DNA from: an uncultured Lachnospiraceae bacterium
Lineage (GTDB): Bacteria; Bacillota; Clostridia; Lachnospirales; Lachnospiraceae
Assembly (NCBI GenBank): GCA_902760415.1
Contig: CACWGK010000021.1
Coordinates: forward strand, 1 to 40,438
DNA: 40,438 nucleotides
Direction: 5' to 3'
Made by a program: the position numbers and the translations under genes. The notes below the pieces were generated by a model. It had not been told where the DNA came from. It saw only the letters and a program-made list of their open reading frames with translations, and ran no database searches. The number at the start of each line of letters is the position of its first letter. Position 1 is the stretch's first letter. Positions 1 to 8,872 of this stretch are shown here, piece by piece.

Positions 1-252
1 ATGATATATGACGGCGATTATTTCTATGTTCATAAAAATGAAAAAGGCACGCTCTACATGAGTGAGAAGAACGGTTCAGTGATCTTCTCAACCCATCAGC
101 TTCAGCCAGAAGGCTGGGTAGAGGTGCCTGATAATCAGTTACTTGTATATAAGGATGGTGAACTTGTTCATACAGGTGAAAAGCATGAGTTCACATTTGT
201 AGAAACGGAAGAGAAGATGAAGCTTCTCTATCTGGGGTTTGCTTCCTTGTAA
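1..252 (+). CDS. C-terminal part of an unknown protein (probably partial)
   Basis: An open frame runs from the first base to a TAA at 250-252 (83 residues). The first codon happens to be ATG, but no upstream sequence is available to show a ribosome site, so this is probably the tail of a longer gene cut by the window edge. The residues are mixed polar and aromatic, with several short beta-like stretches (YFYVHK, LLVYKDGELV, HEFTFV). I see no signal peptide, membrane segment or recognisable motif. It ends only three bases before the stop codon of the convergent lipoprotein gene, with no terminator hairpin between them. I do not recognise the family. Confidence 0.55.
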   Translation: MIYDGDYFYVHKNEKGTLYMSEKNGSVIFSTHQLQPEGWVEVPDNQLLVYKDGELVHTGEKHEFTFVETEEKMKLLYLGFASL

Positions 253-255
253 TAT

Positions 256-1878
256 TTAAATCTGGAAATTGAAGTAGCTTATTTCTGAGATGCTGCCATC
301 TGTGGCACTGATGCTTATATCACATCCTAAACCAGTTTGGGTAGTAACCGAGAAAACCCATGTTGGAACTGATGTGTAAGTATTTGAATCATCAGTGTTA
401 GAACGACCATAGTATAAGCCAAGATAATCGACAGTTAGCTCCTTAGGATTATCTATTTTACTAAAGTCCACCTGTTCCTCTAAGGCAGTTTTAAAGCTCT
501 CTTCTATTTTTTCGAATGGTACTAGTTTAACATTTTCTATGACGTCAACTACAGTTTCAGTAAGAGTTAAATCTATGCTATATAATCCGTTGCTGGTATA
601 CTTGATTATTCCGCTATTAGAGGTTGATAAGCCTATATAATCTGCAGCTTGTGATTCTGTATCCAAGGTGAGATTATCATTTAGATAGACAGCATATCCA
701 TCTACTGTGATATTTGGAACATCCGCGAGGGAGGTTGATGTATCGGAGAATATAAACTCATACTCTTCTCTATCAGAATCAGGATGTTCTTCCTTATATT
801 CAGCCATAAGGTCTCTTTGTTCAGCTAAAACCTTATAATCTACGGCAAGACCTTCGATTTGTTTTTTTAGTGTACTTCTAAAATCACAGTCTGAAAACAT
901 TAGTACGGATTTTCCGGGATCTTTGTGACTAAAAGGGCTGCTCGTATTAAAAGGTGAAGCAACTTGCACTACATTATCTCCCAATATCATACTATATTTA
1001 TCAGGGTTATCTGTTATAGAATATGAGCTATCAAGATGTAATTCATTTGCAATTAAATCTTCTGCACTTGACTTTATCTCTTCGTAGCTTGTAGTACAGG
1101 CGTTGTCTATCTCAAGATCTTCACCATTTTGATTCTTATCTGTAGCGATTAGCAGTGTCTCGAAGTTAAAACCTGGGAAATACTCAGTTATGCTTTTAGG
1201 TTCTAAGAATATATACCTTGTATTTGATATATAATCATATGCTAGAAGGAGAACAAACTTTGTGTTGTTACGGGTACCTTCATACATATGAATGTAGAGA
1301 TCGTCATCGTCTTTCCAGGTATAGTTTTCTCCGGTTGATTCAGTAATGATAGATCTATCTATTCTATTAGAGTATGAAACATTGACATGGGTATCTGTAT
1401 ATTTCTTTTCATTTTCGTACGCTAAGAGTATAGATCTATATTTATAGAGAAGAGTCATGTAGTCAGAGGAGTTTTCGTACTTTATAGATTCGAGTTTCTC
1501 TGCTGTGTCACCTAGTAATGCTTTTACTACTATATCTTCATCCTTAAGGCCATCATCACATGCCTGCATGTTGTAGGCATTTAAATACTCTTGTTCAGGG
1601 ACAACAAAGGTAGCGTTTCCTTTTATAGTCACATCACCTACCTCGTAGTCATTATTCACATAGACTTTATCTCCGTATATATCTTTTAGGGTCTTATCGT
1701 TGCCTGTAGATACGGACTGACTATCTGTTGAGGTACCTTTGTCGGAAGCTTCGGTGCTTTCACTAGAAGAGCCGTAGTCGTCTACAACAGTATTTGTTTC
1801 ACCGCAGCCAACTCCGGAAAAGAGCAGCGCAGTTGTTAGTATGATTCCGGTAAATCTTTTTAAGTATGTATTTTTCAT
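256..1878 (-). CDS. Predicted secreted lipoprotein of unknown function
   Basis: 540 residues. The N-terminus has two lysines and an arginine, a hydrophobic stretch (residues 11-20) and a lipobox-like end (SGVGC) with Cys25, so it is probably cleaved by signal peptidase II and lipid-anchored outside the cell. Residues 26-60 are a Ser/Thr/Asp-rich linker typical of surface lipoproteins. The remainder is acidic and soluble with no motif I recognise. The C-terminal part (roughly 480-540) contains a W-V-F-S-V strand and a G-x-I-S-E-I-S turn, reminiscent of the repeated beta units in other clostridial lipoproteins, but this is weak. The start is supported by AAAGGAAG upstream of the ATG. It is monocistronic in appearance and divergent from the GGDEF gene at 2106. 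Substrate-binding components of transporters are an alternative, but no transporter genes are nearby. Confidence 0.8.
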   Translation of the reverse strand: MKNTYLKRFTGIILTTALLFSGVGCGETNTVVDDYGSSSESTEASDKGTSTDSQSVSTGNDKTLKDIYGDKVYVNNDYEVGDVTIKGNATFVVPEQEYLNAYNMQACDDGLKDEDIVVKALLGDTAEKLESIKYENSSDYMTLLYKYRSILLAYENEKKYTDTHVNVSYSNRIDRSIITESTGENYTWKDDDDLYIHMYEGTRNNTKFVLLLAYDYISNTRYIFLEPKSITEYFPGFNFETLLIATDKNQNGEDLEIDNACTTSYEEIKSSAEDLIANELHLDSSYSITDNPDKYSMILGDNVVQVASPFNTSSPFSHKDPGKSVLMFSDCDFRSTLKKQIEGLAVDYKVLAEQRDLMAEYKEEHPDSDREEYEFIFSDTSTSLADVPNITVDGYAVYLNDNLTLDTESQAADYIGLSTSNSGIIKYTSNGLYSIDLTLTETVVDVIENVKLVPFEKIEESFKTALEEQVDFSKIDNPKELTVDYLGLYYGRSNTDDSNTYTSVPTWVFSVTTQTGLGCDISISATDGSISEISYFNFQI

Positions 1879-2051
1879 ATTCTTCCTTTCTTAAGCTACT
1901 AATACGTGCGTATGAATATATCATATGTTGATATGGTACGTATAAAATGTTTCAAACTTGTATCAATTTTATCGATGGTAGATTTAATTATATTAAAATG
2001 CAAAAAAAAATCTTTGTCTAAACTTTAATTCTAGTAAGATTTTTTCTCATT

Positions 2052-2060
2052 TGTTATAAT
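2052..2060 (+). promoter_or_regulatory. Extended -10 promoter for the PBP-GGDEF gene
   Basis: TGTTATAAT is a perfect extended -10 element. The -35 region 17 bases upstream (TAGTAA) is poor, as is common for extended -10 promoters. The predicted transcript start is near 2067, giving a leader of about 40 bases before the AAAGGG ribosome site and the ATG at 2106. Confidence 0.55.
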
Positions 2061-2105
2061 ATATTTGACGGAGAAAGAACTGTAAACTATTAAAGGGCTC
2101 AAAGT

Positions 2106-4019
2106 ATGCATAAACGTATAGCAGTTTTTACAAATGGATTCAGTAATGAATTTATAGAGGATATTGTCACTGGCTTACAGAAAAATGCTGAAAAAGACAG
2201 TGTTGATATTTTTGTGTTTGTAACATACTGCTCTATGATGAATCATGAGTTGCAGAATAAGTGTCAGCTCAATATATTCCATTTGCCTGATCCGGCTGAT
2301 TTTGACGGCGCTATAATGTGTACTAATACATATAACTTTCCTGATGAGCAGGAGAGAGTCTGTGCGCGCTTTCAACGTGCTGGAGTTCCTATGCTTTCTT
2401 TGGAAGTTGATGTTCCTAATATGTCTTGCATAAAGACTGAGAATTATAAGGGATTTCATGAGCTAGCTGAGCATCTTGTAGAAGTTCATAACGTGAAGAA
2501 GATAATATATGTAAATGGCGTTAAGGGAAATGTAGAGAACTCTATAAGAAAGCAGGCATTACTAGATGTTCTATCTGAACATAATCTGGAATTATATGAA
2601 GAGTTTAATGGTGATTTTGGCTTTTATACATCATATGAGCAGATGAAGATATTCCTTGAATCAGGTAAGGAACTTCCTGATGCAGTTGTATGTGCAAATG
2701 ATAATATGGCCCTTGGTATAAATACTGCACTGAGTGAAAAGGATTTACGTGCTCCTGAAGATATGATTATTACCGGCTTCGATATGATAAGAGATGGCCA
2801 GTGTACATTTCCTATCTTAGCCTCAGTATCAAGAGGATGGAAAGCGTTTGGAGAGAGGGTATATGAGAAACTCATGTACCAGATAGAACATCCAGATGAA
2901 AGGTTTGAGGAAACATATGATTCTTTCTTTGTTCCTGCAGAGAGCTGTGGATGTGTACCATCTAAGGAAGCATTAAAGAATCGTTTTGATATAATCAGAA
3001 ATCAGTATTTTGATAACATACAGAAGGATATTATGGATATATTCTTCCAGAGACTAAGTATACCTCTTTCACTTGCTACTGATAAGACAGACTTCTTTGA
3101 AAAAGGTGTTAAGAAGGTAAGAGATATTCCTCTTCTTGGTAAGAATTATTGTCTATGTACTGAACCGGAGTTTTTCGAGACGGATGATGAAGAGTATCCT
3201 GATAGAATTCGGGGATACAGTTCTAATATGGATATTCTGTATGAGCTTAGGGATGGAGAGAAGTTATCACTTCAGCATTTTGATTCAAGAGAGCTCTATC
3301 CAGGTTATAAGCATGAAGAAGGAAAGTCCAACCTATATATCTTTGCACCTATGAATTATCTGAATTATATTATCGGATATGTAGCTATAAAGAACGCTCC
3401 GGGATTGCTTTATAACATAGATCTCAGTAAGTTCATTAACAACATGAATGCGCAGCTCTTTAGTATGCGAAGACATATATTCTCTCAGAGGGCAAATAAT
3501 GAACTTAAGCGTATATATATGAAGGACGCGCTTACAGGTATGTATAACCGTACAGGATGTGAGAATGTACTGTATGAATATATCTCAGAACTTAAGGAAA
3601 AGGGAGAGAAAGCTATACTTGTTTTCGCAGATATAGACCGTATGAAGACCATCAATGATCAGTATGGTCATCTAAATGGAGACTTTGCCATCAAAGCAAC
3701 GGCAGAAGCTTTCCAGAAGTTTTCGCCGAAGGATTGGCTCTACGGAAGGTATGGTGGGGATGAGTTTATAGGCGTTGGCAAGTGCCCGCCGGAAGAAGAG
3801 ATAGAAAGCCTTATTAAAGATATTTCTAAGAATATGACCAAGGATTTTAAGTCTCTAAATCTAAGATTTATGCTACATGCAAGTATAGGTTATGTAGTAA
3901 TTAATCCTGATGATAAAGGAACTATAGATGATTATATCGACAGCGCCGATAAGTCCATGTACGAAGAAAAAGAGAAGATTCATGAGCTCATGGATTCGCT
4001 CAATTTTAGCAACATGTAA
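2106..4019 (+). CDS. Cytosolic diguanylate cyclase with a LacI-type periplasmic-binding-protein-like sensor domain
   Basis: 637 residues. Residues 1-280 resemble the ligand-binding core of LacI/GalR regulators: an opening KRIAVFTNGF strand, then PDAVVCANDNMALG and a later IITGFD strand. The DNA-binding helix-turn-helix that normally precedes this fold is absent, and there is no signal peptide or membrane segment, so the ligand is sensed in the cytoplasm. A middle region (about 285-470) is unassigned. The C-terminal GGDEF domain begins at DALTGMYNR and carries an intact GGDEF motif at residues 550-554, so cyclic-di-GMP synthesis from two GTP is expected. No RxxD product-inhibition site is visible at the usual place five residues before GGDEF. 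It stands alone, divergent from the lipoprotein gene. A plausible role is coupling sugar availability to c-di-GMP, but the ligand is unknown. Confidence 0.87.
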   Translation: MHKRIAVFTNGFSNEFIEDIVTGLQKNAEKDSVDIFVFVTYCSMMNHELQNKCQLNIFHLPDPADFDGAIMCTNTYNFPDEQERVCARFQRAGVPMLSLEVDVPNMSCIKTENYKGFHELAEHLVEVHNVKKIIYVNGVKGNVENSIRKQALLDVLSEHNLELYEEFNGDFGFYTSYEQMKIFLESGKELPDAVVCANDNMALGINTALSEKDLRAPEDMIITGFDMIRDGQCTFPILASVSRGWKAFGERVYEKLMYQIEHPDERFEETYDSFFVPAESCGCVPSKEALKNRFDIIRNQYFDNIQKDIMDIFFQRLSIPLSLATDKTDFFEKGVKKVRDIPLLGKNYCLCTEPEFFETDDEEYPDRIRGYSSNMDILYELRDGEKLSLQHFDSRELYPGYKHEEGKSNLYIFAPMNYLNYIIGYVAIKNAPGLLYNIDLSKFINNMNAQLFSMRRHIFSQRANNELKRIYMKDALTGMYNRTGCENVLYEYISELKEKGEKAILVFADIDRMKTINDQYGHLNGDFAIKATAEAFQKFSPKDWLYGRYGGDEFIGVGKCPPEEEIESLIKDISKNMTKDFKSLNLRFMLHASIGYVVINPDDKGTIDDYIDSADKSMYEEKEKIHELMDSLNFSNM

Positions 4020-4078
4020 AACCTATATGCAAGGTAGGTTGTATAAGAAAAAACTATAATAGTGATTATAAAAATATA

Positions 4079-4108
4079 TTGACAAAAATATTTTTCAAGT
4101 GGTAGTAT
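4079..4108 (+). promoter_or_regulatory. Promoter of the trp operon leader
   Basis: TTGACA at 4079-4084 is a consensus -35 box. TAGTAT at 4103-4108 follows with an 18-base spacer. The predicted start near 4114 is immediately before the T-box leader. Confidence 0.7.
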
Positions 4109-4113
4109 TTGCC

Positions 4114-4430
4114 TATCTAAAAACCGTGGATGAAGAGTAAGTAGGTAAGACCTCCTTTTCTACAGAGAATCGCTAGATGGTGAGACTAGCGGATGTAAAG
4201 TGTCTAACTGAATGGACTTCAGAGGGCGACCTGAAAGGCTTAGAGCTAAGTATGGGAGACGGAGAGGAACCTTCGTTAACAAAGTTCAACATATAAACAT
4301 TTAACTAAGTTAGTTTTATGGAGTATGTACTGAGTGGGTGTGAGCACACACCAAGCCGGGTGGCACCGCAGGTAATATGTAGATTTCCTGTCCCAGCAAT
4401 CATTAGTTTGATTGCTGGGGCTTTTTGTTT
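4114..4430 (+). promoter_or_regulatory. Tryptophan T-box riboswitch leader
   Basis: The T-box core GGGTGGCACCGC lies at 4358-4369. Stem I can be followed: TGAAG (4131-4135) pairs with CTTCA (4217-4221). Just inside the stem lie an AGTA motif (4136-4139) on the 5' side and the specifier codon TGG (4213-4215), followed by the expected purine, on the 3' side. UGG is the Trp codon. The acceptor-pairing bases are UGGC, complementary to a tRNA ending GCCA, which suits the G discriminator of bacterial tRNA-Trp. GGG (4358-4360) can pair with CCC (4392-4394) and CAGG (4369-4372) with CCTG (4387-4390), forming the antiterminator and opening the terminator at 4392-4419. Uncharged tRNA-Trp should therefore allow read-through into the trp genes. 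Confidence 0.93.
4392..4426 (+). terminator. T-box-controlled terminator
   Basis: An 11-bp perfect stem (4392-4402 with 4409-4419) has a six-base loop and is followed by GCTTTTTGTTTT. It competes with the T-box antiterminator for the CCC at its foot. Confidence 0.9.
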
Positions 4431-4479
4431 TGTAAAACTAACTGATAAAAACAAAAGATATGGTCAAGGAGGTTTTAGT

Positions 4480-4884
4480 ATGATCAATCAAGTATCTGTT
4501 TTTACAGAAAATACGAAAGGGGCTATGCTGAAGGTTTCAAAACTGATTTCTGATGCAGGGATTGATATCTACAACGTAGTTACAAATGATAGTGCAGAGT
4601 TCGGAATAGTAAGAATGCTTGTTACTGAGCCGGAGAAGGCAGACGAGCTTCTTCGTCAGGAAGGCTATATGAGTAAGCTTGATAGTGTTATCGGAGTAGA
4701 GATTCCCGATGAGGTAGGAAGTCTGACAAAGCTTCTCGAAGCAATTGATGAAAGTAATATCAACATAGATTATATATATGTATCATTTAGCCGTGACTTT
4801 GTATCACCACTTGCAGTGCTTAAGGTTAATGGTTATCTCGAAGTTGAGTCTTGTCTTAGAAGCAAAGGATATAAGACAGTTTAA
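4480..4884 (+). CDS. Tandem ACT-domain protein heading the trp operon
   Basis: 134 residues from the ATG at 4480, which follows AAGGAGG with good spacing. The open frame extends upstream to 4318, but that part lies inside the T-box and its terminator and cannot be coding. The protein consists of two ACT-like beta-alpha-beta units and nothing else: residues 1-66 begin INQVSVFTENTKGAMLKVSKL, and residues 70-134 begin VIGVEIPDEVGSLTKLLEAI. ACT domains bind amino acids and regulate enzymes. As the first gene under a Trp T-box, it may sense an aromatic amino acid and act on a trp enzyme or an uptake step. That role is inferred from context; no catalytic domain is present. Confidence 0.85.
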   Translation: MINQVSVFTENTKGAMLKVSKLISDAGIDIYNVVTNDSAEFGIVRMLVTEPEKADELLRQEGYMSKLDSVIGVEIPDEVGSLTKLLEAIDESNINIDYIYVSFSRDFVSPLAVLKVNGYLEVESCLRSKGYKTV

Positions 4885-4921
4885 TCTGTCTGTATAGAAA
4901 GAGAAGGGAGACCGGATAACT

Positions 4922-6373
4922 ATGTATATTAGACCAAGTATAGAAGAATTAAGAAGTTTAGATACAAGAGAATATACAGTTGCTCCAGTAGCCTGTGAGA
5001 TTCTTTCGGATTTCATAACACCTATTGAAGCACTTAGAATACTTAAGAACGCTGATCAACATGCGTACATGTTGGAGTCGGCACAGGCAAATGAAAATTG
5101 GGGAAGATATACATTTCTCGGCTTTGATCCAAAGCTTGAGATTACCTGCATTAATGGCAATATGAAGGCTGGAGATAAAGAGTTCCATACAGATAATCCA
5201 ACTGAGGATATAAGAAAGATTCTTTCAGAATATAAGAGTCCGAGTTTTTCATTTCTTCCTCCATTTACTGGTGGACTTGTTGGATATTTCTCCTTCGACT
5301 ATCTGAAGTACAGTGAAGTAGTACTCCGAAATGATGTGAAGGACGAGGAAGAGTTTAAGGACGTTGACCTGATGCTCTTCGATAAGGTTATAGCCTTTGA
5401 TAACGTGAGACAGAAGATAGTACTTATAGTAAATGTAAAGCTTGCGTCGTTAGATGCTGAATATGAGAGAGCAATAAAGGATTTGGAGCAGTTATCAAAT
5501 CTTCTTCATACTGGAGAAAGATTTACGGAGTCTGCCGGAAAGGTGCTCGGAGAGTTTAAACCTCTCTTTAATAAGGAAGAGTACTGTGAGATGGTGGAGA
5601 AAGGAAAGCACTATATCTATGAGGGAGATATATTCCAGATAGTTCTTTCCAACAGGATTGAAGCTCCATTTGAGGGAAGTCTTCTTGATACATATAGGGC
5701 GCTTAGAACCATAAATCCATCACCTTATATGTTCTACTTTTCTGGAACAGATGTGGAGGTTGCTGGAGCATCTCCAGAAACACTCGTAAAGCTAAAGGAT
5801 GGAGTACTTCATACATTTCCACTTGCTGGTTCGAGACCAAGAGGTGCGACGAAGGAAGAAGATGAGGCTCTAACTGCTGAACTTCTGAAGGATGAGAAGG
5901 AACTTGCAGAGCATAACATGCTGGTGGATCTTGGTAGAAATGATCTTGGAAAGATAAGCAAGTTTGGCACGGTTGAAGTTGAGAATTATATGGAAGTCCT
6001 GAAGTTTTCACATATTATGCATATCGGCTCTACTGTTAGAGGAGAGATTAGAGATGATAAGGATGCCCTGGACGCTATAGAGGCAGTGCTTCCAGCAGGA
6101 ACACTTTCAGGAGCTCCAAAGATTAGAGCTTGTCAGCTGATCGATGAGTTGGAGAATAATAAGCGAGGCATCTATGGCGGAGCTATAGGATATATAGATT
6201 TTACAGGAAATATGGATACTTGTATCGCTATTCGTATAGCATTTAAAAAGAATGGCAAAGTATTTGTTAGAAGCGGTGCAGGTATAGTAGCTGATTCTGT
6301 TCCTGAGAAAGAGTTTGAAGAAAGTCTCAACAAGGCGCGTGCAGTTGTAAATGCACTAAGCCAAGAGATGTAA
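4922..6373 (+). CDS. trpE: Anthranilate synthase component I
   Basis: 483 residues. It makes anthranilate from chorismate, using ammonia from the TrpG glutaminase. The N-terminal half carries MLESA at about residue 50, equivalent to the LLES motif that forms the feedback tryptophan site, followed by GRYTFLGFDP. The C-terminal chorismate-binding half has the expected blocks: EGDIFQIVLSNR, PSPYMFYF, AGSRPRG, NMLVDLGRNDLGK, LPAGTLSGAPKIRA, GGAIGYIDF and GAGIVADSVPEKEF. The length is normal. The start has AAGGGAG upstream. It lies 37 bases after the ACT-domain gene and 24 before trpG, in one T-box-controlled operon. The presence of the Trp-binding motif suggests control at both the enzyme and the transcript level. 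Confidence 0.96.
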   Translation: MYIRPSIEELRSLDTREYTVAPVACEILSDFITPIEALRILKNADQHAYMLESAQANENWGRYTFLGFDPKLEITCINGNMKAGDKEFHTDNPTEDIRKILSEYKSPSFSFLPPFTGGLVGYFSFDYLKYSEVVLRNDVKDEEEFKDVDLMLFDKVIAFDNVRQKIVLIVNVKLASLDAEYERAIKDLEQLSNLLHTGERFTESAGKVLGEFKPLFNKEEYCEMVEKGKHYIYEGDIFQIVLSNRIEAPFEGSLLDTYRALRTINPSPYMFYFSGTDVEVAGASPETLVKLKDGVLHTFPLAGSRPRGATKEEDEALTAELLKDEKELAEHNMLVDLGRNDLGKISKFGTVEVENYMEVLKFSHIMHIGSTVRGEIRDDKDALDAIEAVLPAGTLSGAPKIRACQLIDELENNKRGIYGGAIGYIDFTGNMDTCIAIRIAFKKNGKVFVRSGAGIVADSVPEKEFEESLNKARAVVNALSQEM

Positions 6374-6397
6374 ATGATATGTTGAGAGGTAGTAAGT

Positions 6398-6970
6398 ATG
6401 ATTTTATTGATAGATAATTATGACAGCTTTTCATATAACCTGTATCAGTTAATCGGAAGTATAGAGCCAGATATTAAGGTTATCAGAAATGATGAAATGA
6501 CTGTCAGAGATATAGCTAGTTTAAAACCCTCCCATATAATACTCTCGCCGGGTCCCGGAAAACCAGAAGACGCCGGGATCTGCGAGGACGTTGTAAGAGA
6601 ACTTGGAGGTAAGATACCAATCCTTGGTGTATGTCTTGGACATCAGGCTATATGCGAGGTCTATGGAGCAACAGTAACTTATGCATCAAGACTTATGCAT
6701 GGTAAGCAGTCCATATGTACAGTAGAGGATGATCCTATATTTGCAGGGCTAAGTGGTGAAGGAAAACTAAAGGTTGCAAGATATCATTCACTATCTGCAA
6801 AGAAGGAAACTATACCAGAGGAATTGTCAGTAATCGCTGTATCTGATGATGATGGAGAGATAATGGCGGTTAAGCATAAGGATAAGACGGTCTATGGAAT
6901 GCAGTTTCATCCAGAATCAATCCTCACACCAGAGGGTGTTCAGTTATTATCGAACTTTATAGCGATGTAA
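6398..6970 (+). CDS. trpG: Anthranilate synthase component II (glutamine amidotransferase)
   Basis: 190 residues, one class I glutaminase domain. It opens with ILLIDNYDSFSYNL, the family signature, and has LSPGPGKPEDAG for the oxyanion loop, the catalytic cysteine in GVCLGHQAI and the His-Glu pair in FHPES. It supplies ammonia to TrpE. It begins 24 bases after trpE with a GAGAGG ribosome site. The same family also serves p-aminobenzoate synthase (PabA) and may be shared, but position in the trp operon makes the anthranilate role primary. Confidence 0.94.
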   Translation: MILLIDNYDSFSYNLYQLIGSIEPDIKVIRNDEMTVRDIASLKPSHIILSPGPGKPEDAGICEDVVRELGGKIPILGVCLGHQAICEVYGATVTYASRLMHGKQSICTVEDDPIFAGLSGEGKLKVARYHSLSAKKETIPEELSVIAVSDDDGEIMAVKHKDKTVYGMQFHPESILTPEGVQLLSNFIAM

Positions 6971-7033
6971 CGGGTTTTACATCATTTTATAAAAAGACTA
7001 TGTGTCTAGTAATTAATCATGGAGGTATTAAAG

Positions 7034-8053
7034 ATGATTAAGGAAGCAATTGAGAAGATAGTTAACAAGCATGATCTCACATATGATGAGGCATATACAG
7101 TAATGAACGAGATAATGAGTGGAGAGACAACTCCAACTCAGAATGCTGCATTTCTTTCAGCTCTTTCAACTAAGAGTGCAAAGGCAGAGACAAAGGATGA
7201 GATAGCAGGTTGTGCGGCAGCTATGCGTGACCACGCTACTCCAGTTAACACAGGAATGGATGTGTTCGAGATAGTAGGTACAGGTGGAGACAATGCACAA
7301 AGTTTCAATATATCTACAACATCAGCTCTTATAGCTGCAGCAGGAGGAATGAAGGTTGCAAAGCACGGTAACAGAGCTGCATCTTCAAAGTGCGGAACTG
7401 CTGACTGTCTCGAAGCTCTTGGTGTAAATATCCAGCAGGATCCTGACAAATGCGTTGAACTCCTTAAGGAAGTTGGTATGTGCTTCTTCTTTGCTCAGAA
7501 GTATCACACATCTATGAAGTATGTAGGCCCTATCAGAAAGGAACTCGGATTTAGAACTGTGTTCAATATCCTTGGACCTCTTACAAATCCTGCAAAGCCT
7601 AACATGATGCTCCTTGGTGTATATGATGAATACCTTGTTGAGCCTCTTGCTCAGGTACTTGCTGATCTAGGAGTTAAGAGAGGAATGGTTGTATTCGGAC
7701 AGGATAAACTGGACGAGATATCACTTAGTTCGCCAACTACTGTATGTGAGATAAAGGATGGTTGGTATAAGACAAGTGTTATTTGCCCTGAGGACTTTGG
7801 ACTTACAACATGTAAGAAGGAAGATCTTGTTGGTGGAGCTCCAGAGGAAAATGCAGCTATCACAAGACGTATCCTAAGTGGCGAGGAGACAGGTCCTAAG
7901 CGTGACGCAACACTTCTGAATGCAGGTGCTGCTCTATATATTGGAGGTAAGGCTGAATCTATGGCAGCTGGTATCGAACTTGCTAAGGAACTCATAGCTT
8001 CAGGAAAAGCAACTGAGACACTTGAGAAGTTTATCGAAGTTAGTAACAAATAG
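7034..8053 (+). CDS. trpD: Anthranilate phosphoribosyltransferase
   Basis: 339 residues from the ATG at 7034. An in-frame ATG at 7019 exists, but the bases after it (TGGAGG) are the ribosome-binding site for 7034, so the shorter form is chosen. The enzyme transfers phosphoribose from PRPP to anthranilate. Key motifs are [17 protein letters not shown] (PRPP and Mg binding), [15 protein letters not shown], and [10 protein letters not shown] in the middle. The N-terminal helical domain with the [13 protein letters not shown] linker is intact. It is separated from trpG by about 60 bases with no terminator, so it is probably cotranscribed. Confidence 0.96.
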   Translation: MIKEAIEKIVNKHDLTYDEAYTVMNEIMSGETTPTQNAAFLSALSTKSAKAETKDEIAGCAAAMRDHATPVNTGMDVFEIVGTGGDNAQSFNISTTSALIAAAGGMKVAKHGNRAASSKCGTADCLEALGVNIQQDPDKCVELLKEVGMCFFFAQKYHTSMKYVGPIRKELGFRTVFNILGPLTNPAKPNMMLLGVYDEYLVEPLAQVLADLGVKRGMVVFGQDKLDEISLSSPTTVCEIKDGWYKTSVICPEDFGLTTCKKEDLVGGAPEENAAITRRILSGEETGPKRDATLLNAGAALYIGGKAESMAAGIELAKELIASGKATETLEKFIEVSNK

Positions 8054-8070
8054 AGTATAGGAATATAGTT

Positions 8071-8868
8071 ATGATATTAGATGAGTTAGCAGAGCTTACC
8101 AGAAATCGAATAGAGAGACAGAAGAGGATTTATTCGTTAGATAATGTACGTAGAGACGCCGAGGAGCTGGCAGCTCGTGAGCTTGAGAAGGGAGCATATG
8201 AATATCCCTTTGATAAGGCTCTTAAGAGAGACGGCCTATCGGTAATATCTGAAGTTAAGAAGGCATCTCCTTCTAAGGGCGTAATAGCAGAGGATTTTCC
8301 TTATCTTGAGATTGCCAAGACCTATGAAACTAGTGGAGCTGATGCCATATCCTGTCTTACAGAACCTGATAGATTTAAGGGCAGTGATGATTATCTTAGA
8401 GCTATCACAAAGGAAGTGAAGATTCCTGTATTAAGAAAGGACTTCACCGTCGATCCATATATGATATATCAGGCTAAACTGATGGGGGCTTCGGCAGTTC
8501 TTCTTATAGCAGCTATTCTTTCTGATGAAGAACTTAGAAGCTACTATAATATAGCAGATTCTTTGGGACTATCTTGTCTCTTTGAGGCTCATGATGCTGA
8601 GGAGGTTAAGAGATGCCTCGATGCAGGTGCTAGAATAGTCGGTGTTAATAACCGCAACCTTAAGGACTTTACAGTTGATATAACTAATAGTATCCGACTT
8701 CGAGAGCTTGTGCCAAGTGATATAACATTTGTCTCAGAGAGCGGTATAGAGAAGCCTGAGGATGTGAATATCTTAAGAGAAAATGGTACAGACGCAGTTC
8801 TTATCGGTGAGATGTTAATGCGTAGCTCCGATAAGCAGAGTTTAATTCAGGAGTTGAAAGCTAGATAA
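8071..8868 (+). CDS. trpC: Indole-3-glycerol-phosphate synthase
   Basis: 265 residues, a TIM barrel that decarboxylates and closes carboxyphenylaminodeoxyribulose phosphate to indole glycerol phosphate. The family signature is clear: VISEVKKASPSKG near residue 60, SCLTEPDRFKGSDDYL, VLRKDFTVDPY, VGVNNRNLKDF and SESGIEKPEDV near the phosphate site. The N-terminal ILDELAELTRNRI helix is typical. The ribosome site (TATAGG) is weak, but it follows trpD by only 17 bases. It ends four bases before trpF starts, suggesting translational coupling. Confidence 0.95.
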   Translation: MILDELAELTRNRIERQKRIYSLDNVRRDAEELAARELEKGAYEYPFDKALKRDGLSVISEVKKASPSKGVIAEDFPYLEIAKTYETSGADAISCLTEPDRFKGSDDYLRAITKEVKIPVLRKDFTVDPYMIYQAKLMGASAVLLIAAILSDEELRSYYNIADSLGLSCLFEAHDAEEVKRCLDAGARIVGVNNRNLKDFTVDITNSIRLRELVPSDITFVSESGIEKPEDVNILRENGTDAVLIGEMLMRSSDKQSLIQELKAR

Positions 8869-8872
8869 AGCT

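Noticed and set aside
4318..4479. N-terminal extension of the ACT-domain frame
   Set aside because: It lies inside the T-box core and terminator stem. The ATG at 4480 has a strong AAGGAGG site.
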